Part shown: positions 34,926 through 43,824 of the stretch, one piece after another
Position numbering within the stretch: the first letter of the stretch is position 1
Layout of the letters: the number at the start of each line of letters is the position of its first letter
Assembly (NCBI RefSeq): GCF_900182555.1
Contig: NZ_FXTH01000002.1
Location: 358,025-422,024 of the forward strand
Reading direction: 5' to 3'
DNA from: Fodinibius sediminis
GTDB taxonomy: Bacteria > Bacteroidota > Rhodothermia > Balneolales > Balneolaceae
Length of the DNA stretch: 64,000 nucleotides
The notes under the pieces: generated by a model
Databases searched by the model: none
What the model saw: only the letters and a program-made list of their open reading frames with translations
Told to the model about the DNA's origin: nothing
Translations under genes and position numbers: made by a program

Positions 34926-34957
34926 TTTGCTTTTGCACGATGCCAGTACTACTTTCG
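34926..34957 (+). promoter_or_regulatory. possible promoter of clpC
   Basis: TTTG (34926-34929), 20 bases, then TACTTTCG (34950-34957), one mismatch from TAnnTTTG. The leader would be about 75 bases. Confidence 0.5.
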
Positions 34958-35039
34958 ATAAAAGAATATGAACTAAATTCTCGATTCACTCGTTTTACCG
35001 ATTGATAGATAACCCCAAAAGTTTAAGAAGATTCGATTT

Positions 35040-37622
35040 ATGGAGGGTAATTTCTCAAGCAAAGTTCGAGACGTCATTCAATTCAGTCGTGAAGAAGCAC
35101 TGCGACTGGGACATGACTATATCGGCACGGAGCACTTAATTTTAGGAATTGTACGTCTTGGCGAAGGTGTAGCTGTTAAAATCTTGAAAAACCTTAATTG
35201 CGACCTTTTCAAGCTCAAGAAAACCGTTGAAGATACGGTTCGCGGTACCGGTGGATCTGTAAAAGTCGGTAATATTCCGCTTACAAAACAAGCTGAAAAA
35301 GTACTGCGCATAACCTACCTCGAAGCTAAGCTCTACAAAAGTGATACGATTGGCACTGAGCATCTGCTGCTGTCGCTGTTGCGCGATGATGAAAATATTG
35401 CCGCACAGATACTGCAGCAGTTCAACGTGTCGTACGATGCAGTTCGCGAAGAGCTGGACCTTATTATTTCAGGAAAATCACCGGACGACGATCGCCAGGA
35501 TTCTCGATCTGTCTCGGCAAGCCTTTCCTCTTCATCCAAAGGCTCAAAATCGTCTGGAAGCTCACGAGAAAAGAAAATGGAAAAATCAAAAACCCCTGTA
35601 CTTGACAATTTCGGCCGGGATCTTACGCAGATGGCTGAAGATGATAAACTCGACCCCATCATTGGTCGGGAAGAAGAGATTGAACGCGTCGCTCAGGTAC
35701 TGAGCCGACGCAAAAAGAACAACCCGGTGCTCATTGGAGAACCCGGCGTTGGCAAGACCGCTATTGCGGAGGGATTAGCGACACGTATTATGGAGCGCAA
35801 GGTATCGCGTGTGCTGTATGACAAACGCGTCATAGCCCTCGATCTGGCCGCGCTCGTGGCCGGTACCAAGTACCGCGGGCAGTTTGAAGAGCGTATGAAG
35901 GCCGTCATGAGTGAACTAGAGAAGACGGAAAATGTTATCCTCTTTATAGACGAACTTCACACCATCGTGGGTGCCGGAGGGGCCAGCGGCTCTCTCGACG
36001 CATCCAACATGCTGAAACCGGCACTGGCACGGGGCGAAGTACAGGCCATCGGGGCAACCACGCTGAACGAATATCGTCAGCACATTGAAAAGGACGGGGC
36101 TCTTGAACGACGGTTCCAGAAAATCATGGTTGATCCCACCACCCCGGAAGAGACCGTTGAAATTCTCCGGCAGATCAAGGACAAATACGAGAAGCACCAC
36201 AGCGTCTCCTACTCCGATGCCGCAATTGAAGCCTGCGTCAAGCTTACCGACCGGTATGTGACGGACCATTTCCTGCCGGACAAGGCGATTGATGCGCTGG
36301 ACGAGGCGGGCGCGCGCGTCCATCTTTCCAACATCCATGTTCCCCAGCATATCATTGACCTGGAGGAAGAGATTGAACAGACCAGCAAAGAGAAGAACGG
36401 CATGGTCAAAAAACAGCGCTTTGAAGAAGCGGCCCGTCTCCGGGACAAGGAAAAAAGACTCACCGACGAACTCGAACAGGCCCAGGAAAAATGGGAGAAA
36501 GAGTCCGAAGAGATTATCTATGATGTAGAAGAAAATGATGTTGCCCAGGTTGTGGGCATGATGAGCGGAGTTCCCGTCAGTAAAATCAGCCAGAGTGAAA
36601 GCAAGAAGCTGGTTAAGATGAAGGAGGAACTCTCGAAAAAAATCATTGGCCAAAATGAAGCCATTGTAAAGCTTACCAAGGCCATCAAGCGCACGCGTGC
36701 CGGACTCAAGGATCCTACGCGGCCCATCGGTTCGTTTATTTTCCTCGGCCCCACCGGGGTTGGTAAAACCGAGATGGCCAAGGTCCTGGCGCAATACCTC
36801 TTCGACAAAGAGGACGCCCTTATTCGCATCGATATGAGCGAATACATGGAAAAGTTCTCCGTTTCGCGGCTGGTGGGAGCACCTCCGGGCTATGTGGGCT
36901 ACGAAGAGGGCGGCATGCTCACAGAAAAGGTGCGCCGCAAGCCCTACAGCGTTGTACTGCTGGATGAAATCGAAAAGGCCCACCCGGATGTATTCAACAT
37001 CCTGCTGCAGGTGCTGGATGACGGTATACTCACCGATAGTCTGGGTCGCAAGGTGGACTTTCGCAATACCATCATTATCATGACGTCCAATATCGGGGCA
37101 CGGGATATCCGAAATCTCGGCCAGGGCATCGGTTTTACGCCTGGCGACAGCAGCCTCGACTACGAAAAAATGAAATCAACGATTCAAGATGCACTGAAAA
37201 AAGTGTTTAATCCGGAATTCCTCAATCGTATCGATGATGTGATTACCTTCCGCGCACTGGAGAAAGAGGATATTTTCCAGATTATCGACCTGCTCTCCGA
37301 TGACCTCTTCAAGCGTATCCGTGAACTCGGATACCACATCGAGGTTACCAAAGGGGCCAAGGATTTCCTCAGCGATAAAGGGTTCGATCAGAAGTACGGC
37401 GCCCGACCGCTTAAACGAGCAATTCAGAAATATGTGGAAGAGCCACTGGCCGAGGAGCTGCTCGAATCCGAGCATCCCCAGGGCTCAAGCATAAAGATAA
37501 AAATGAACAAATCGCGCGACGGACTCACCTTCGATTGGACGGAATCCTCCAAGGAGGAAAGTGACGGCGATGAGGCTTCTGACTCAGAAAACAAGGAGTC
37601 GGCCTCCGAAGCCAAGGCATAG
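35040..37622 (+). CDS. clpC: ATP-dependent Clp protease ATP-binding subunit ClpC
   Basis: ClpC is a Hsp100 unfoldase that feeds substrates to ClpP. The 860 residues have two Clp-N repeats (about 1-145), a Ser-rich linker (about 155-185), AAA domain 1 with Walker A GEPGVGKT (233-240), a UVR-type coiled segment ([16 protein letters not shown], about 457-472) that marks ClpC rather than ClpA/ClpB, and AAA domain 2 with GPTGVGKT (570-577) and [13 protein letters not shown]. The acidic tail (about 830-860) is not part of the conserved core. McsA/McsB are not seen here. Confidence 0.97.
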   Translation: MEGNFSSKVRDVIQFSREEALRLGHDYIGTEHLILGIVRLGEGVAVKILKNLNCDLFKLKKTVEDTVRGTGGSVKVGNIPLTKQAEKVLRITYLEAKLYKSDTIGTEHLLLSLLRDDENIAAQILQQFNVSYDAVREELDLIISGKSPDDDRQDSRSVSASLSSSSKGSKSSGSSREKKMEKSKTPVLDNFGRDLTQMAEDDKLDPIIGREEEIERVAQVLSRRKKNNPVLIGEPGVGKTAIAEGLATRIMERKVSRVLYDKRVIALDLAALVAGTKYRGQFEERMKAVMSELEKTENVILFIDELHTIVGAGGASGSLDASNMLKPALARGEVQAIGATTLNEYRQHIEKDGALERRFQKIMVDPTTPEETVEILRQIKDKYEKHHSVSYSDAAIEACVKLTDRYVTDHFLPDKAIDALDEAGARVHLSNIHVPQHIIDLEEEIEQTSKEKNGMVKKQRFEEAARLRDKEKRLTDELEQAQEKWEKESEEIIYDVEENDVAQVVGMMSGVPVSKISQSESKKLVKMKEELSKKIIGQNEAIVKLTKAIKRTRAGLKDPTRPIGSFIFLGPTGVGKTEMAKVLAQYLFDKEDALIRIDMSEYMEKFSVSRLVGAPPGYVGYEEGGMLTEKVRRKPYSVVLLDEIEKAHPDVFNILLQVLDDGILTDSLGRKVDFRNTIIIMTSNIGARDIRNLGQGIGFTPGDSSLDYEKMKSTIQDALKKVFNPEFLNRIDDVITFRALEKEDIFQIIDLLSDDLFKRIRELGYHIEVTKGAKDFLSDKGFDQKYGARPLKRAIQKYVEEPLAEELLESEHPQGSSIKIKMNKSRDGLTFDWTESSKEESDGDEASDSENKESASEAKA

Positions 37623-37645
37623 TACCTGCTATTATGAAACAATCA

Positions 37646-37678
37646 AAAAGGCCTCTTGCCACATGCAAGAGGCCTTTT
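37646..37678. terminator. bidirectional terminator after clpC
   Basis: A perfect 14-bp stem (37646-37659 with 37665-37678) has a five-base loop CACAT and ends in T runs on both strands. It separates clpC from the convergent secreted-protein gene. Confidence 0.92.
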
Positions 37679-37729
37679 CAGTTTAAAACAGTCAGCCGCC
37701 AGAATCCGGAAACGTAAACGTATTTACCG

Positions 37730-38854
37730 TTAAAAAGAGACCTCAATGTTCAGCTCTTTGTTTGCCCCGGTAAGCCGATAGTTGTTCGACGAGAGCCGCT
37801 GAATACCGCGCCGGAGGCTCTCATGGAAGGTCAGACGTCCGGAGTATGAGGTGCTGGTGATATCACGCCTGCCCAGGTCCACTGCCTTGACTTCAATATT
37901 GCTCAGCTTTGATGATGAAGTGCTGAAATTACCGCTAACTATAAGAAGCATTTGGTCTTCCGGAACGTATTCAGCCATGAAGACCGGCTCCTGCAGGCTG
38001 GTGCTCCCCATATTCTCTCCGGTCAGCACATTGTATACCCGTATCCTGTTCTCAGAAAAAAGTGTCAGGTGGCTGTTGTCGGCCGATAGTGTAGCTCCCT
38101 GAAGTTGATTTTCGGCCGAAATACTGTTGATTTGATTTCCATATTTGTCCATAACCACGACCCGGTCACTGGTACCGCTGGCCGCGGTAACAAAACTGAC
38201 CATGGTTCCATCACCAGACAGATCAAGGTCCTTAATATATCGATCATCACTCTGATAGAGGTACTGAAGTTTCCTGTCGGCATCAACCAGCCGGATCTTC
38301 GAACCGACCTGGCCCTCCCGCTTAATTTTGGACGTATAAAGCAGAATTGTTTCCTGGGTCGGATTCATCACAAGCTGTGAAATCGTCTCTCCCTGTTCGC
38401 TGTTACTTCCGTTGGATATGTTGGTTCCAATATTGCCCGATTCGTCATGGAATGTAAAGTTCATAATATTATTCCGAAGTAACAGGTGTCCCCCATTGGT
38501 CGGATAAATCCCCAGCGAAGGATCGCTGGAACTCAGTGAGATGGAGGAATAGCGGTTGAGGGTATCACCGCTGGCGGTTAACAACGTAACACGGGCCTTT
38601 CCCTGAACATTATTCAGCAGACTGACAACCGAGCGGTCAGGGGAAAATCCCAAAGCCGAAAATTGACCGCTGCTCCCGGAATCCAGGAACGTAATTGTCC
38701 GGGAGTCTATTGAAACTTTGGCGCCGTCGCTCAGAGAAAGAACCGAAGAACCGTTATCGGCCGTTTCACTAGTTGGAGAAATGGTCACGGATTGTGCAGA
38801 AGTCATCACGGGAAGAAGCAGGAGAAACAGTAACTGAAATGAAATACGAATCAT
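37730..38854 (-). CDS. secreted protein with beta-propeller-like repeats
   Basis: A signal peptide (MIRISFQLLFLLLLPVMTSA, cleavage after about residue 20) is followed by roughly 350 residues of Ser/Thr/Asn-rich beta-strand sequence. Repeats of the kind LDLSGDGTMVSFVTA, GATLSADNSHLTLFSEN and LGFSPDRSVVSLL resemble WD40/TolB-like blades. I cannot assign a function. It is a lone gene between the clpC terminator and a divergent glycosyltransferase. Confidence 0.78.
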   Translation of the reverse strand: MIRISFQLLFLLLLPVMTSAQSVTISPTSETADNGSSVLSLSDGAKVSIDSRTITFLDSGSSGQFSALGFSPDRSVVSLLNNVQGKARVTLLTASGDTLNRYSSISLSSSDPSLGIYPTNGGHLLLRNNIMNFTFHDESGNIGTNISNGSNSEQGETISQLVMNPTQETILLYTSKIKREGQVGSKIRLVDADRKLQYLYQSDDRYIKDLDLSGDGTMVSFVTAASGTSDRVVVMDKYGNQINSISAENQLQGATLSADNSHLTLFSENRIRVYNVLTGENMGSTSLQEPVFMAEYVPEDQMLLIVSGNFSTSSSKLSNIEVKAVDLGRRDITSTSYSGRLTFHESLRRGIQRLSSNNYRLTGANKELNIEVSF

Positions 38855-38957
38855 AAATCTAAAGGTGCTCGGATATTGAAATTAAAAGAATTTAAGAACG
38901 GAATTTTTTCATAGAGATGCAGACAAATATCAGTCCATAATTCTACCATATTCTTTG

Positions 38958-38965
38958 TAGATTTG
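38958..38965 (+). promoter_or_regulatory. -7 element of the glycosyltransferase gene
   Basis: TAGATTTG matches TAnnTTTG exactly, 28 bases before the ATG. No TTG is found 19-21 bases upstream. Confidence 0.45.
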
Positions 38966-38993
38966 GCCTTTTATCAATTTAGCCAAGAATAAG

Positions 38994-39953
38994 ATGTTAT
39001 TTTCGGTCATTATTCCTGTTTATAATCGCCCGCAAGAAGTTGACGAGCTGCTGGATAGCCTTACGAAGCAAACCTATCCCCACTTTGAAACACTGATTGT
39101 CGAAGATGGTTCCGAAAATCGCTGTAAAGATATTGTGGAGAAGTACCGGGAGCAGTTGAATATTCGGTATTACTACAAAAAAAATTCAGGCCAGGGTTTC
39201 AGCCGCAATTTTGGCTTCGAACGGGCCGAGGGCGATTACCTGGTGGTATTCGATTCCGACTGCCTCATCCCTCCCCATTACTTTGAAACAGTCAACCAGT
39301 ACCTTGAGAGGGATCCCGTGGATGCATACGGGGGACCCGACCGGGCCCATGCCGATTTTACGCCCGTACAGAAAGCCATCAGCTACGCCATGACCTCCCC
39401 CCTTACCACCGGAGGCATCCGGGGCAACAAACGTCATGCCGGTACCTTTCATCCGCGGAGTTTCAACATGGGGATCTCCCGTCAAGTATACGAGGAGACC
39501 GGAGGGTATCGTATTACCCGCATGGGCGAGGATATCGAATTCAGCATTCGCATCATTGATTCCGGATTCAAAACCGCACTCATCGAAAACGCTTACGTCT
39601 ATCATAAACGACGCACAAATCTGACACAATTTTTTAAACAGCTGCATTTTTTTGGCAGGGCCCGCATCAATATCAGCCGGTTCTATCCCGACCAGATTAA
39701 GATCGTCCACTTGCTCCCGGTTATGTTCACTCTTGGCGTACTCTTCTTTTGTTCCCTCCCGTTATGGTCCCTGTGGCTCTTTGAGAAGCTCCTGGTCCCC
39801 TTTTTAGCATATTTCGCACTGATCTTCGTTCATTCTTCTTATAAACATCAAAGAATCTCCATTGGACTGCTCAGCATGGCAACGGCATTTATCCAGCTTA
39901 CAGCCTATGGGATCGGATTTTTAAAAGAATGGTGGGTCAAGCTTCGGGAGTAA
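38994..39953 (+). CDS. family 2 glycosyltransferase with C-terminal membrane segments
   Basis: The 319 residues have a GT-A fold: the nucleotide-sugar strand FSVIIPVYNRPQEVDELLDS, the acidic metal region DYLVVFDSDCLIPP (DxD-like DSD), and a glycine-rich acceptor segment with GEDIEFSIRIID. The last ~85 residues hold two or three hydrophobic helices, which anchor it to the inner membrane. It probably transfers a sugar to a lipid or polysaccharide; the donor and acceptor are not known. Confidence 0.88.
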   Translation: MLFSVIIPVYNRPQEVDELLDSLTKQTYPHFETLIVEDGSENRCKDIVEKYREQLNIRYYYKKNSGQGFSRNFGFERAEGDYLVVFDSDCLIPPHYFETVNQYLERDPVDAYGGPDRAHADFTPVQKAISYAMTSPLTTGGIRGNKRHAGTFHPRSFNMGISRQVYEETGGYRITRMGEDIEFSIRIIDSGFKTALIENAYVYHKRRTNLTQFFKQLHFFGRARINISRFYPDQIKIVHLLPVMFTLGVLFFCSLPLWSLWLFEKLLVPFLAYFALIFVHSSYKHQRISIGLLSMATAFIQLTAYGIGFLKEWWVKLRE

Positions 39954-39971
39954 AATTCATTTTATTTTGAA

Positions 39972-40003
39972 ATTGATTTGAGATATAAAGACTCTTATAT
40001 TTG
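39972..40003 (+). promoter_or_regulatory. promoter of the tRNA cluster
   Basis: ATTG (39972-39975), 20 bases, then TATATTTG (39996-40003), an exact TAnnTTTG. It is about 20 bases before the first tRNA. Confidence 0.72.
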
Positions 40004-40023
40004 ACATCTTTCTGAAAAGAAAT

Positions 40024-40097
40024 CGGGGAGTAGCGCAGTCCGGTAGCGCATTCGCTTTGGGAGCGAAGGGTCGCAGGTTCAAATCCTGTCTCCCCGA
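40024..40097 (+). tRNA. tRNA-Pro (TGG)
   Basis: A 74-base cloverleaf: acceptor CGGGGAG/CTCCCCG, D arm, anticodon stem TTCGC/GCGAA with loop TTTGGGA (anticodon TGG) and T arm GCAGGTTCAAATCCTGT. The discriminator is A and CCA is not encoded. Confidence 0.95.
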
Positions 40098-40162
40098 CAC
40101 TGTTGAAATTTTGATTGGCAAACGGCAGAAAGCCTAAACGTTTTTTGCTCTTTGAGTTATAG

Positions 40163-40236
40163 GCGCCCGTAGCTCAACTGGATAGAGCAACGGCCTTCTA
40201 AGCCGTAGGTTACAGGTTCGACTCCTGTCGGGCGTA
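40163..40236 (+). tRNA. tRNA-Arg (TCT)
   Basis: A 74-base cloverleaf: acceptor GCGCCCG/CGGGCGT (one G-T pair), anticodon stem ACGGC/GCCGT with loop CTTCTAA (anticodon TCT) and T arm ACAGGTTCGACTCCTGT. Confidence 0.95.
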
Positions 40237-40314
40237 CAGGATTAGTTGCATAGTGCACAAACAGCTCCATTTTATGGTTCCCGGAGATAATTTTGTTTGT
40301 TACTTTGTATTCAA

Positions 40315-40385
40315 GGCGACATGGCCGAGTGGTTAGGCAGAGGTCTGCAAAACCTCCTACGGCGGTTCGAATCCGCCTGTCGCCT
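40315..40385 (+). tRNA. tRNA-Cys (GCA)
   Basis: A 71-base cloverleaf: acceptor GGCGACA/TGTCGCC, anticodon loop CTGCAAA (anticodon GCA), T arm GGCGGTTCGAATCCGCC and discriminator T, which is typical of tRNA-Cys. Confidence 0.95.
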
Positions 40386-40427
40386 CAGCCGATATACTGG
40401 CAACGTGTTGTTTGACATCATTACAAT

Positions 40428-40500
40428 GCCGCGTTCGTCTAGGGGTTTAGGACGCCGCCCTTTCACGGCGGTAACACGGGTTCGAATCCCGTACGCGGTA
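40428..40500 (+). tRNA. tRNA-Glu (TTC), copy 1
   Basis: A 73-base cloverleaf: acceptor GCCGCGT/ACGCGGT, anticodon stem CCGCC/GGCGG with loop CTTTCAC (anticodon TTC) and T arm ACGGGTTCGAATCCCGT. It is identical over its full length to the copy at 40761. Confidence 0.95.
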
Positions 40501-40568
40501 CTGCTATTAAAACGCAAATGGCCGAGCATACCATTTTGGGGTATCAGCTGTTTGAATAATTGTTTCAT

Positions 40569-40643
40569 GGAGCCTGTAGCTCAGTTGGTTAGAGCGCCAG
40601 GTTGTGGCCCTGGAGGCCGTGGGTTCAAATCCCATCAGGCTCC
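40569..40643 (+). tRNA. tRNA-His (GTG)
   Basis: Acceptor GAGCCTG/CAGGCTC plus the extra G at -1 (40569) opposite C73 (40643), the identity pair of tRNA-His. The anticodon stem CCAGG/CCTGG has loop TTGTGGC (anticodon GTG), and the T arm is GTGGGTTCAAATCCCAT. Confidence 0.96.
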
Positions 40644-40709
40644 CTTTTTTATCCAAAATATACTTGTAAAATAGATTTTTTACCGGTATTCTTTGGGCCG
40701 TTGCCCGGT

Positions 40710-40744
40710 AGCTTTGCTGAACCATCGTTCGGTAAAGCTTTTTT
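40710..40744 (+). terminator. intrinsic terminator after tRNA-His
   Basis: A 13-bp stem (40710-40722 with 40727-40739, two G-T pairs) has loop CATC and is followed by six Ts. It would end the transcript of the first five tRNAs before the second tRNA-Glu. Confidence 0.8.
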
Positions 40745-40760
40745 ACTGACACCATGATAT

Positions 40761-40833
40761 GCCGCGTTCGTCTAGGGGTTTAGGACGCCGCCCTTTCACG
40801 GCGGTAACACGGGTTCGAATCCCGTACGCGGTA
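40761..40833 (+). tRNA. tRNA-Glu (TTC), copy 2
   Basis: Every base equals tRNA-Glu copy 1, and the identity extends a few bases to each side (AT before, C after). It lies between two terminators, only 16 bases after the first, so there is no room for a separate promoter. Its expression would depend on read-through. Confidence 0.94.
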
Positions 40834-40837
40834 CGAC

Positions 40838-40875
40838 AGCCCTTGCAGGTCCCGCCTGCAGGGGCTTATTTATTT
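40838..40875 (+). terminator. intrinsic terminator at the end of the tRNA cluster
   Basis: A 12-bp stem (40838-40849 with 40855-40866, one G-T pair) has loop TCCCG and is followed by TATTTATTT. Confidence 0.75.
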
Positions 40876-41221
40876 GGTAAGAAACAGTTCCCCTTTCTTC
40901 TTGGTCTGTCCCCTTTGTTTCAAGTACTGGAATAAGTTTTTATCACTTTTCTGATTCATCTCCCACATAAAACAATGGTCACGACCTGTTAGAAGGCTGC
41001 TACAATATTCTGAACCAAAGACTGAGCGAAACAGACATCATTGTATTACCCTCCCCCCGCCCTGGCTTTGTACCAAAAAATCCAGCGTGCTGTGGCTGTA
41101 TAACATGTACAAAAAGTTGATTAAGCCGTCCCGAACTCCTTTACATACCGGGTTTCCGAATAGGCTATCGCCTGACGGTAGCTGAATCATGGATAAAACC
41201 ACCCATTGTATGGCACGTTCC
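40876..41221. other. non-coding stretch between tRNA cluster and yceI
   Basis: No gene is recognisable here. A minus-strand open frame (41038-41370) runs into yceI from the other side and shows no family features. This is the start of the gene-poor accessory zone. Confidence 0.5.
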
Positions 41222-41235
41222 TTGATATAAATCAA
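41222..41235. promoter_or_regulatory. Fnr-type box upstream of yceI
   Basis: TTGATATAAATCAA is a perfect TTGAT-N4-ATCAA. Its centre is about 98 bases before the yceI ATG, nearly the same distance as the box before the MhqO-like gene. Confidence 0.65.
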
Positions 41236-41325
41236 GACTATTTCATGCCCTATATCAATGATGCCATAATGATGGTTCAGTATGTTGAAAATGAACAAAC
41301 TGTTTAACATCAAACTAATTTTATT

Positions 41326-41865
41326 ATGAGTACTGCAACAAAAACCATATGGACCATTGATCCAATTCATTCAGAAGTGCAATTCAAGGTAAAACACCTG
41401 GTGATTTCCAGCGTTACCGGGAGTTTTCATTCTTTCGATGGAAAAATTAAAGCTGAAGGCGGTGATTTTGAAAATGCCAAAGCGACATTCAAGGCCGACA
41501 TTAATAGTATTTCCACCAATAATGAAGATCGCGATCAACATCTGAAGTCAGATGATTTCTTTAATGCTGAAGAGTATCCAAAAATTGAATTTGAATCCAA
41601 AAATTTTGAGAAGACTGGTGAAGGAGAATACAAAGTTACCGGTGACCTGACCATTCGTGACGTCACCAAAGAAATCGAACTGGATGTCGTTCACGGCGGT
41701 ACGGCAGGCGATCCTTATGGTAACACCAAAGCAGGATTTGAAGTAACCGGGACAATCAACCGAAAAGAGTTCGGACTCACCTGGGATGCCGTAACCGAAG
41801 CAGGGAATGTTGTTGTGGGAGACAAAATAAAACTGCAACTGAACGTGCAGTTTATCCAAAGCTAA
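41326..41865 (+). CDS. YceI-family lipocalin-like protein
   Basis: YceI proteins bind polyisoprenoid lipids or quinones in a beta-barrel. The 179 residues show the family pattern WTIDPIHSEVQFKVKHLVIS near the start, DINSISTNNEDRDQHLKSDDFF and GDLTIRDVTKEIELDVVHGG, and end in KIKLQLNVQFIQ. No signal peptide is present, so unlike E. coli YceI this form should be cytoplasmic. A terminator follows, so it is a single-gene unit. Confidence 0.93.
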   Translation: MSTATKTIWTIDPIHSEVQFKVKHLVISSVTGSFHSFDGKIKAEGGDFENAKATFKADINSISTNNEDRDQHLKSDDFFNAEEYPKIEFESKNFEKTGEGEYKVTGDLTIRDVTKEIELDVVHGGTAGDPYGNTKAGFEVTGTINRKEFGLTWDAVTEAGNVVVGDKIKLQLNVQFIQS

Positions 41866-41893
41866 CACGTCGGATTACGTCCTATACGCTGGA

Positions 41894-41928
41894 AGCAGGT
41901 ATCTTTGCTGAAAGATATCCGCTTTTTT
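41894..41928 (+). terminator. intrinsic terminator of yceI
   Basis: A 13-bp stem with one A-C mismatch (41894-41906 with 41911-41923) and loop GCTG is followed by a run of Ts. Confidence 0.78.
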
Positions 41929-42762
41929 ATTTTATGACCTTCATCCTCCGATATTTTGTCCCAGCCATCCTTTCAGGTGGCCGCTTCAACGGGAATAAAA
42001 AATGAAGCTGCATTTCATCAGGCTTCGGTATTTTTGCACTGCTTGACAGATCAGGGACTATTCACCGAAGCTCCGGGAAACCAGACAATGGATGATTAAT
42101 TTCCGCTCTGTGATAGTTTTTTGATTACAGGATGAGCCTAAGAACAGAAAACATTCCGTTCCAAGCCTATCTTCCCCTAAGCCACCTCTTGTAAGTTTGT
42201 AAAGCTTGGTAAACTTGCGATGCTTGGGTTGTACAACCGTAAAACAGCTGATCCACAACCAAAATGACCCTTTGACCGGACCTTTCCTATCTCCAACTGT
42301 AACCTATAACGTTGCATTCAATTTCAAATCCGCCCGGGAATACGGAATCAATGAAACTGTCACAGCCGGTTATAATACGTAGGCGCTGTATGCCGGGGCG
42401 GCCTGTGCTCATGTTTAATCTTCCCGATCATCTGCAACCAGAGGTTTTATCGCTTTAAAAATTCCTGCACCTGGCTGAAGTCGATGGCTGCAGCCGGCTA
42501 TGATAATTCCGGCTGCCGGTTGTTTTTGGACCACTATGACAAATGTAAAATTTTGAGTAATCTTCAGTACGGACTGAGTGCAGCTTCCAGGATTTCTCTC
42601 GTCACGTCGAATTCTTGACATACGCAATAAACCAGTTATGCCCTTTTTTATTTCACCAATTCCCCGACTCACCATGGTTGTCAACCTAGCAGCATAGGTT
42701 TTGCAATAGAGAACAAATTCTCCATTTATCATGGAATATCGCATTTCCAATGAACCGTCCGG
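41929..42762. other. non-coding stretch, possible remnants
   Basis: I recognise no intact gene in this ~830-base stretch. Short protein-like segments occur in shifting frames (for example VAFNFKSAREYGINETVTAG on the plus strand near 42320-42380), in the style of the decayed genes further along, but I cannot assign them. A 111-codon minus-strand frame (42415-42750) has no family features. Confidence 0.4.
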
Positions 42763-42776
42763 TTGATATATATCAA
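42763..42776. promoter_or_regulatory. Fnr-type box upstream of the MhqO-like gene
   Basis: TTGATATATATCAA is a perfect TTGAT-N4-ATCAA palindrome centred about 100 bases before the ATG at 42869. A second, wider-spaced pair of half sites (ATTGAT, ten bases, ATCAAT) lies just downstream. Confidence 0.65.
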
Positions 42777-42868
42777 GTATTGATCCTGACGAATATCAAT
42801 GCATTCCTCACAGAATATAATTAGTTTAATAATAAATGATTTAACGTCAATGAATAAATCAAGTTGCC

Positions 42869-43801
42869 ATGAAAAAACACAATAAAGGAATTCATCATAT
42901 TACTGTACTTTCGGGCGATGCCCAGCGAAACGCCGATTTTTACGTACAATCCCTTGGAATGCGGTTGGTAAAAAAATCGGTCAACCAGGACGATCCAAGT
43001 ACCTACCACCTGTTTTATGGCAATGCTAATGGTTCTCCGGGGTCCGGGCTGACGTTCTTCCCCTGGCCAATGGCACGACAGGGCAAATCCGGTCTGGGTG
43101 AAGCCATCAAAGTTGCTTTCGCTGTTCCTTCCAACTCAATGGAATACTGGGTTGAACATTTTGGTGCAGAAGGCATCGACTTTGATGGTCCCTATGACCG
43201 GTTTGGACAACAAACCTTAGGGTTTAAAGATCCCGATCGCCTGCAGCTGGAACTCGTATTTGATGAGCAGGCAGATCAATTGCCGGGCTGGGATGAAGGC
43301 ACCGTACCGGCAGCATACGGTATACGGGGGTTTCGGGGAACTACACTCCGTTTGAAAAAACATGAACCAACAGCTGAAGTGTTACAAACGGTGTTCGGCT
43401 TTGAGGAAACCGGCCAAGAGGATAATGCATGGCTTTACACAACAGAGGCCCCTGTAGGCGGGTCTGTTATCATTGAAGAGGGGAAGTCCAAACCTTCGGC
43501 AAATGGGCGGGGAATTGTCCACCATGTCGCCTTCCGTGCCAAAGATGATGAGGAGCTGTCCGAACTGCGTAAGAAAGTAATCGCGATGGATTTAAATCCG
43601 ACGACTATTATTGATCGACACTGGTTCCACTCGGTTTACTTCCGGTCTCCGGGCGGAGTCCTGTTTGAAATAGCAACCGATGGTCCGGGCTACGATGTGG
43701 ATGAGGATCCCGACAGGCTGGGAGAAAAACTTATTCTTCCACCCTGGCTTGAGTCTCGCAGAGAGATAATCGAAAAGCGATTACCTGATATCACCGTTTA
43801 A
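42869..43801 (+). CDS. ring-cleaving dioxygenase, MhqO/LinE-like, two VOC domains
   Basis: The 310 residues contain two vicinal-oxygen-chelate modules. The first begins GIHHITVLSGDAQRN with YVQSLGMRLVKKSVNQDD and YHLFYGNANGSPGSGLTFF, the MhqO pattern. The second has GIVHHVAFRAKDD and LFEIATDGPGYDVDEDP. Metal ligands are the histidines of the HH motifs and the glutamate of FEIA. MhqO-type enzymes open hydroquinone rings in quinone detoxification. It is followed after 23 bases by an MhqD-like hydrolase, the same pairing found in the Bacillus quinone-stress genes. Confidence 0.9.
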   Translation: MKKHNKGIHHITVLSGDAQRNADFYVQSLGMRLVKKSVNQDDPSTYHLFYGNANGSPGSGLTFFPWPMARQGKSGLGEAIKVAFAVPSNSMEYWVEHFGAEGIDFDGPYDRFGQQTLGFKDPDRLQLELVFDEQADQLPGWDEGTVPAAYGIRGFRGTTLRLKKHEPTAEVLQTVFGFEETGQEDNAWLYTTEAPVGGSVIIEEGKSKPSANGRGIVHHVAFRAKDDEELSELRKKVIAMDLNPTTIIDRHWFHSVYFRSPGGVLFEIATDGPGYDVDEDPDRLGEKLILPPWLESRREIIEKRLPDITV

Positions 43802-43824
43802 ATTTAATATTGTTAGAAAAAGAT

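Noticed and set aside
40709..40716. TAGCTTTG as a promoter for the second tRNA-Glu
   Set aside because: It forms the 5' arm of a 13-bp terminator hairpin and has no -33 element at 20 bases.
40428..40833. Duplicate tRNA-Glu as att sites of an integrated element
   Set aside because: Only tRNA-His and a terminator lie between the copies; there is no integrase or cargo.
41038..41370. 110-codon minus-strand open frame overlapping yceI
   Set aside because: Overlaps the well-supported start of yceI and shows no recognisable domain.
42415..42750. 111-codon minus-strand open frame
   Set aside because: No family features, no promoter or ribosome-binding site, in a stretch with other apparent remnants; likely chance.
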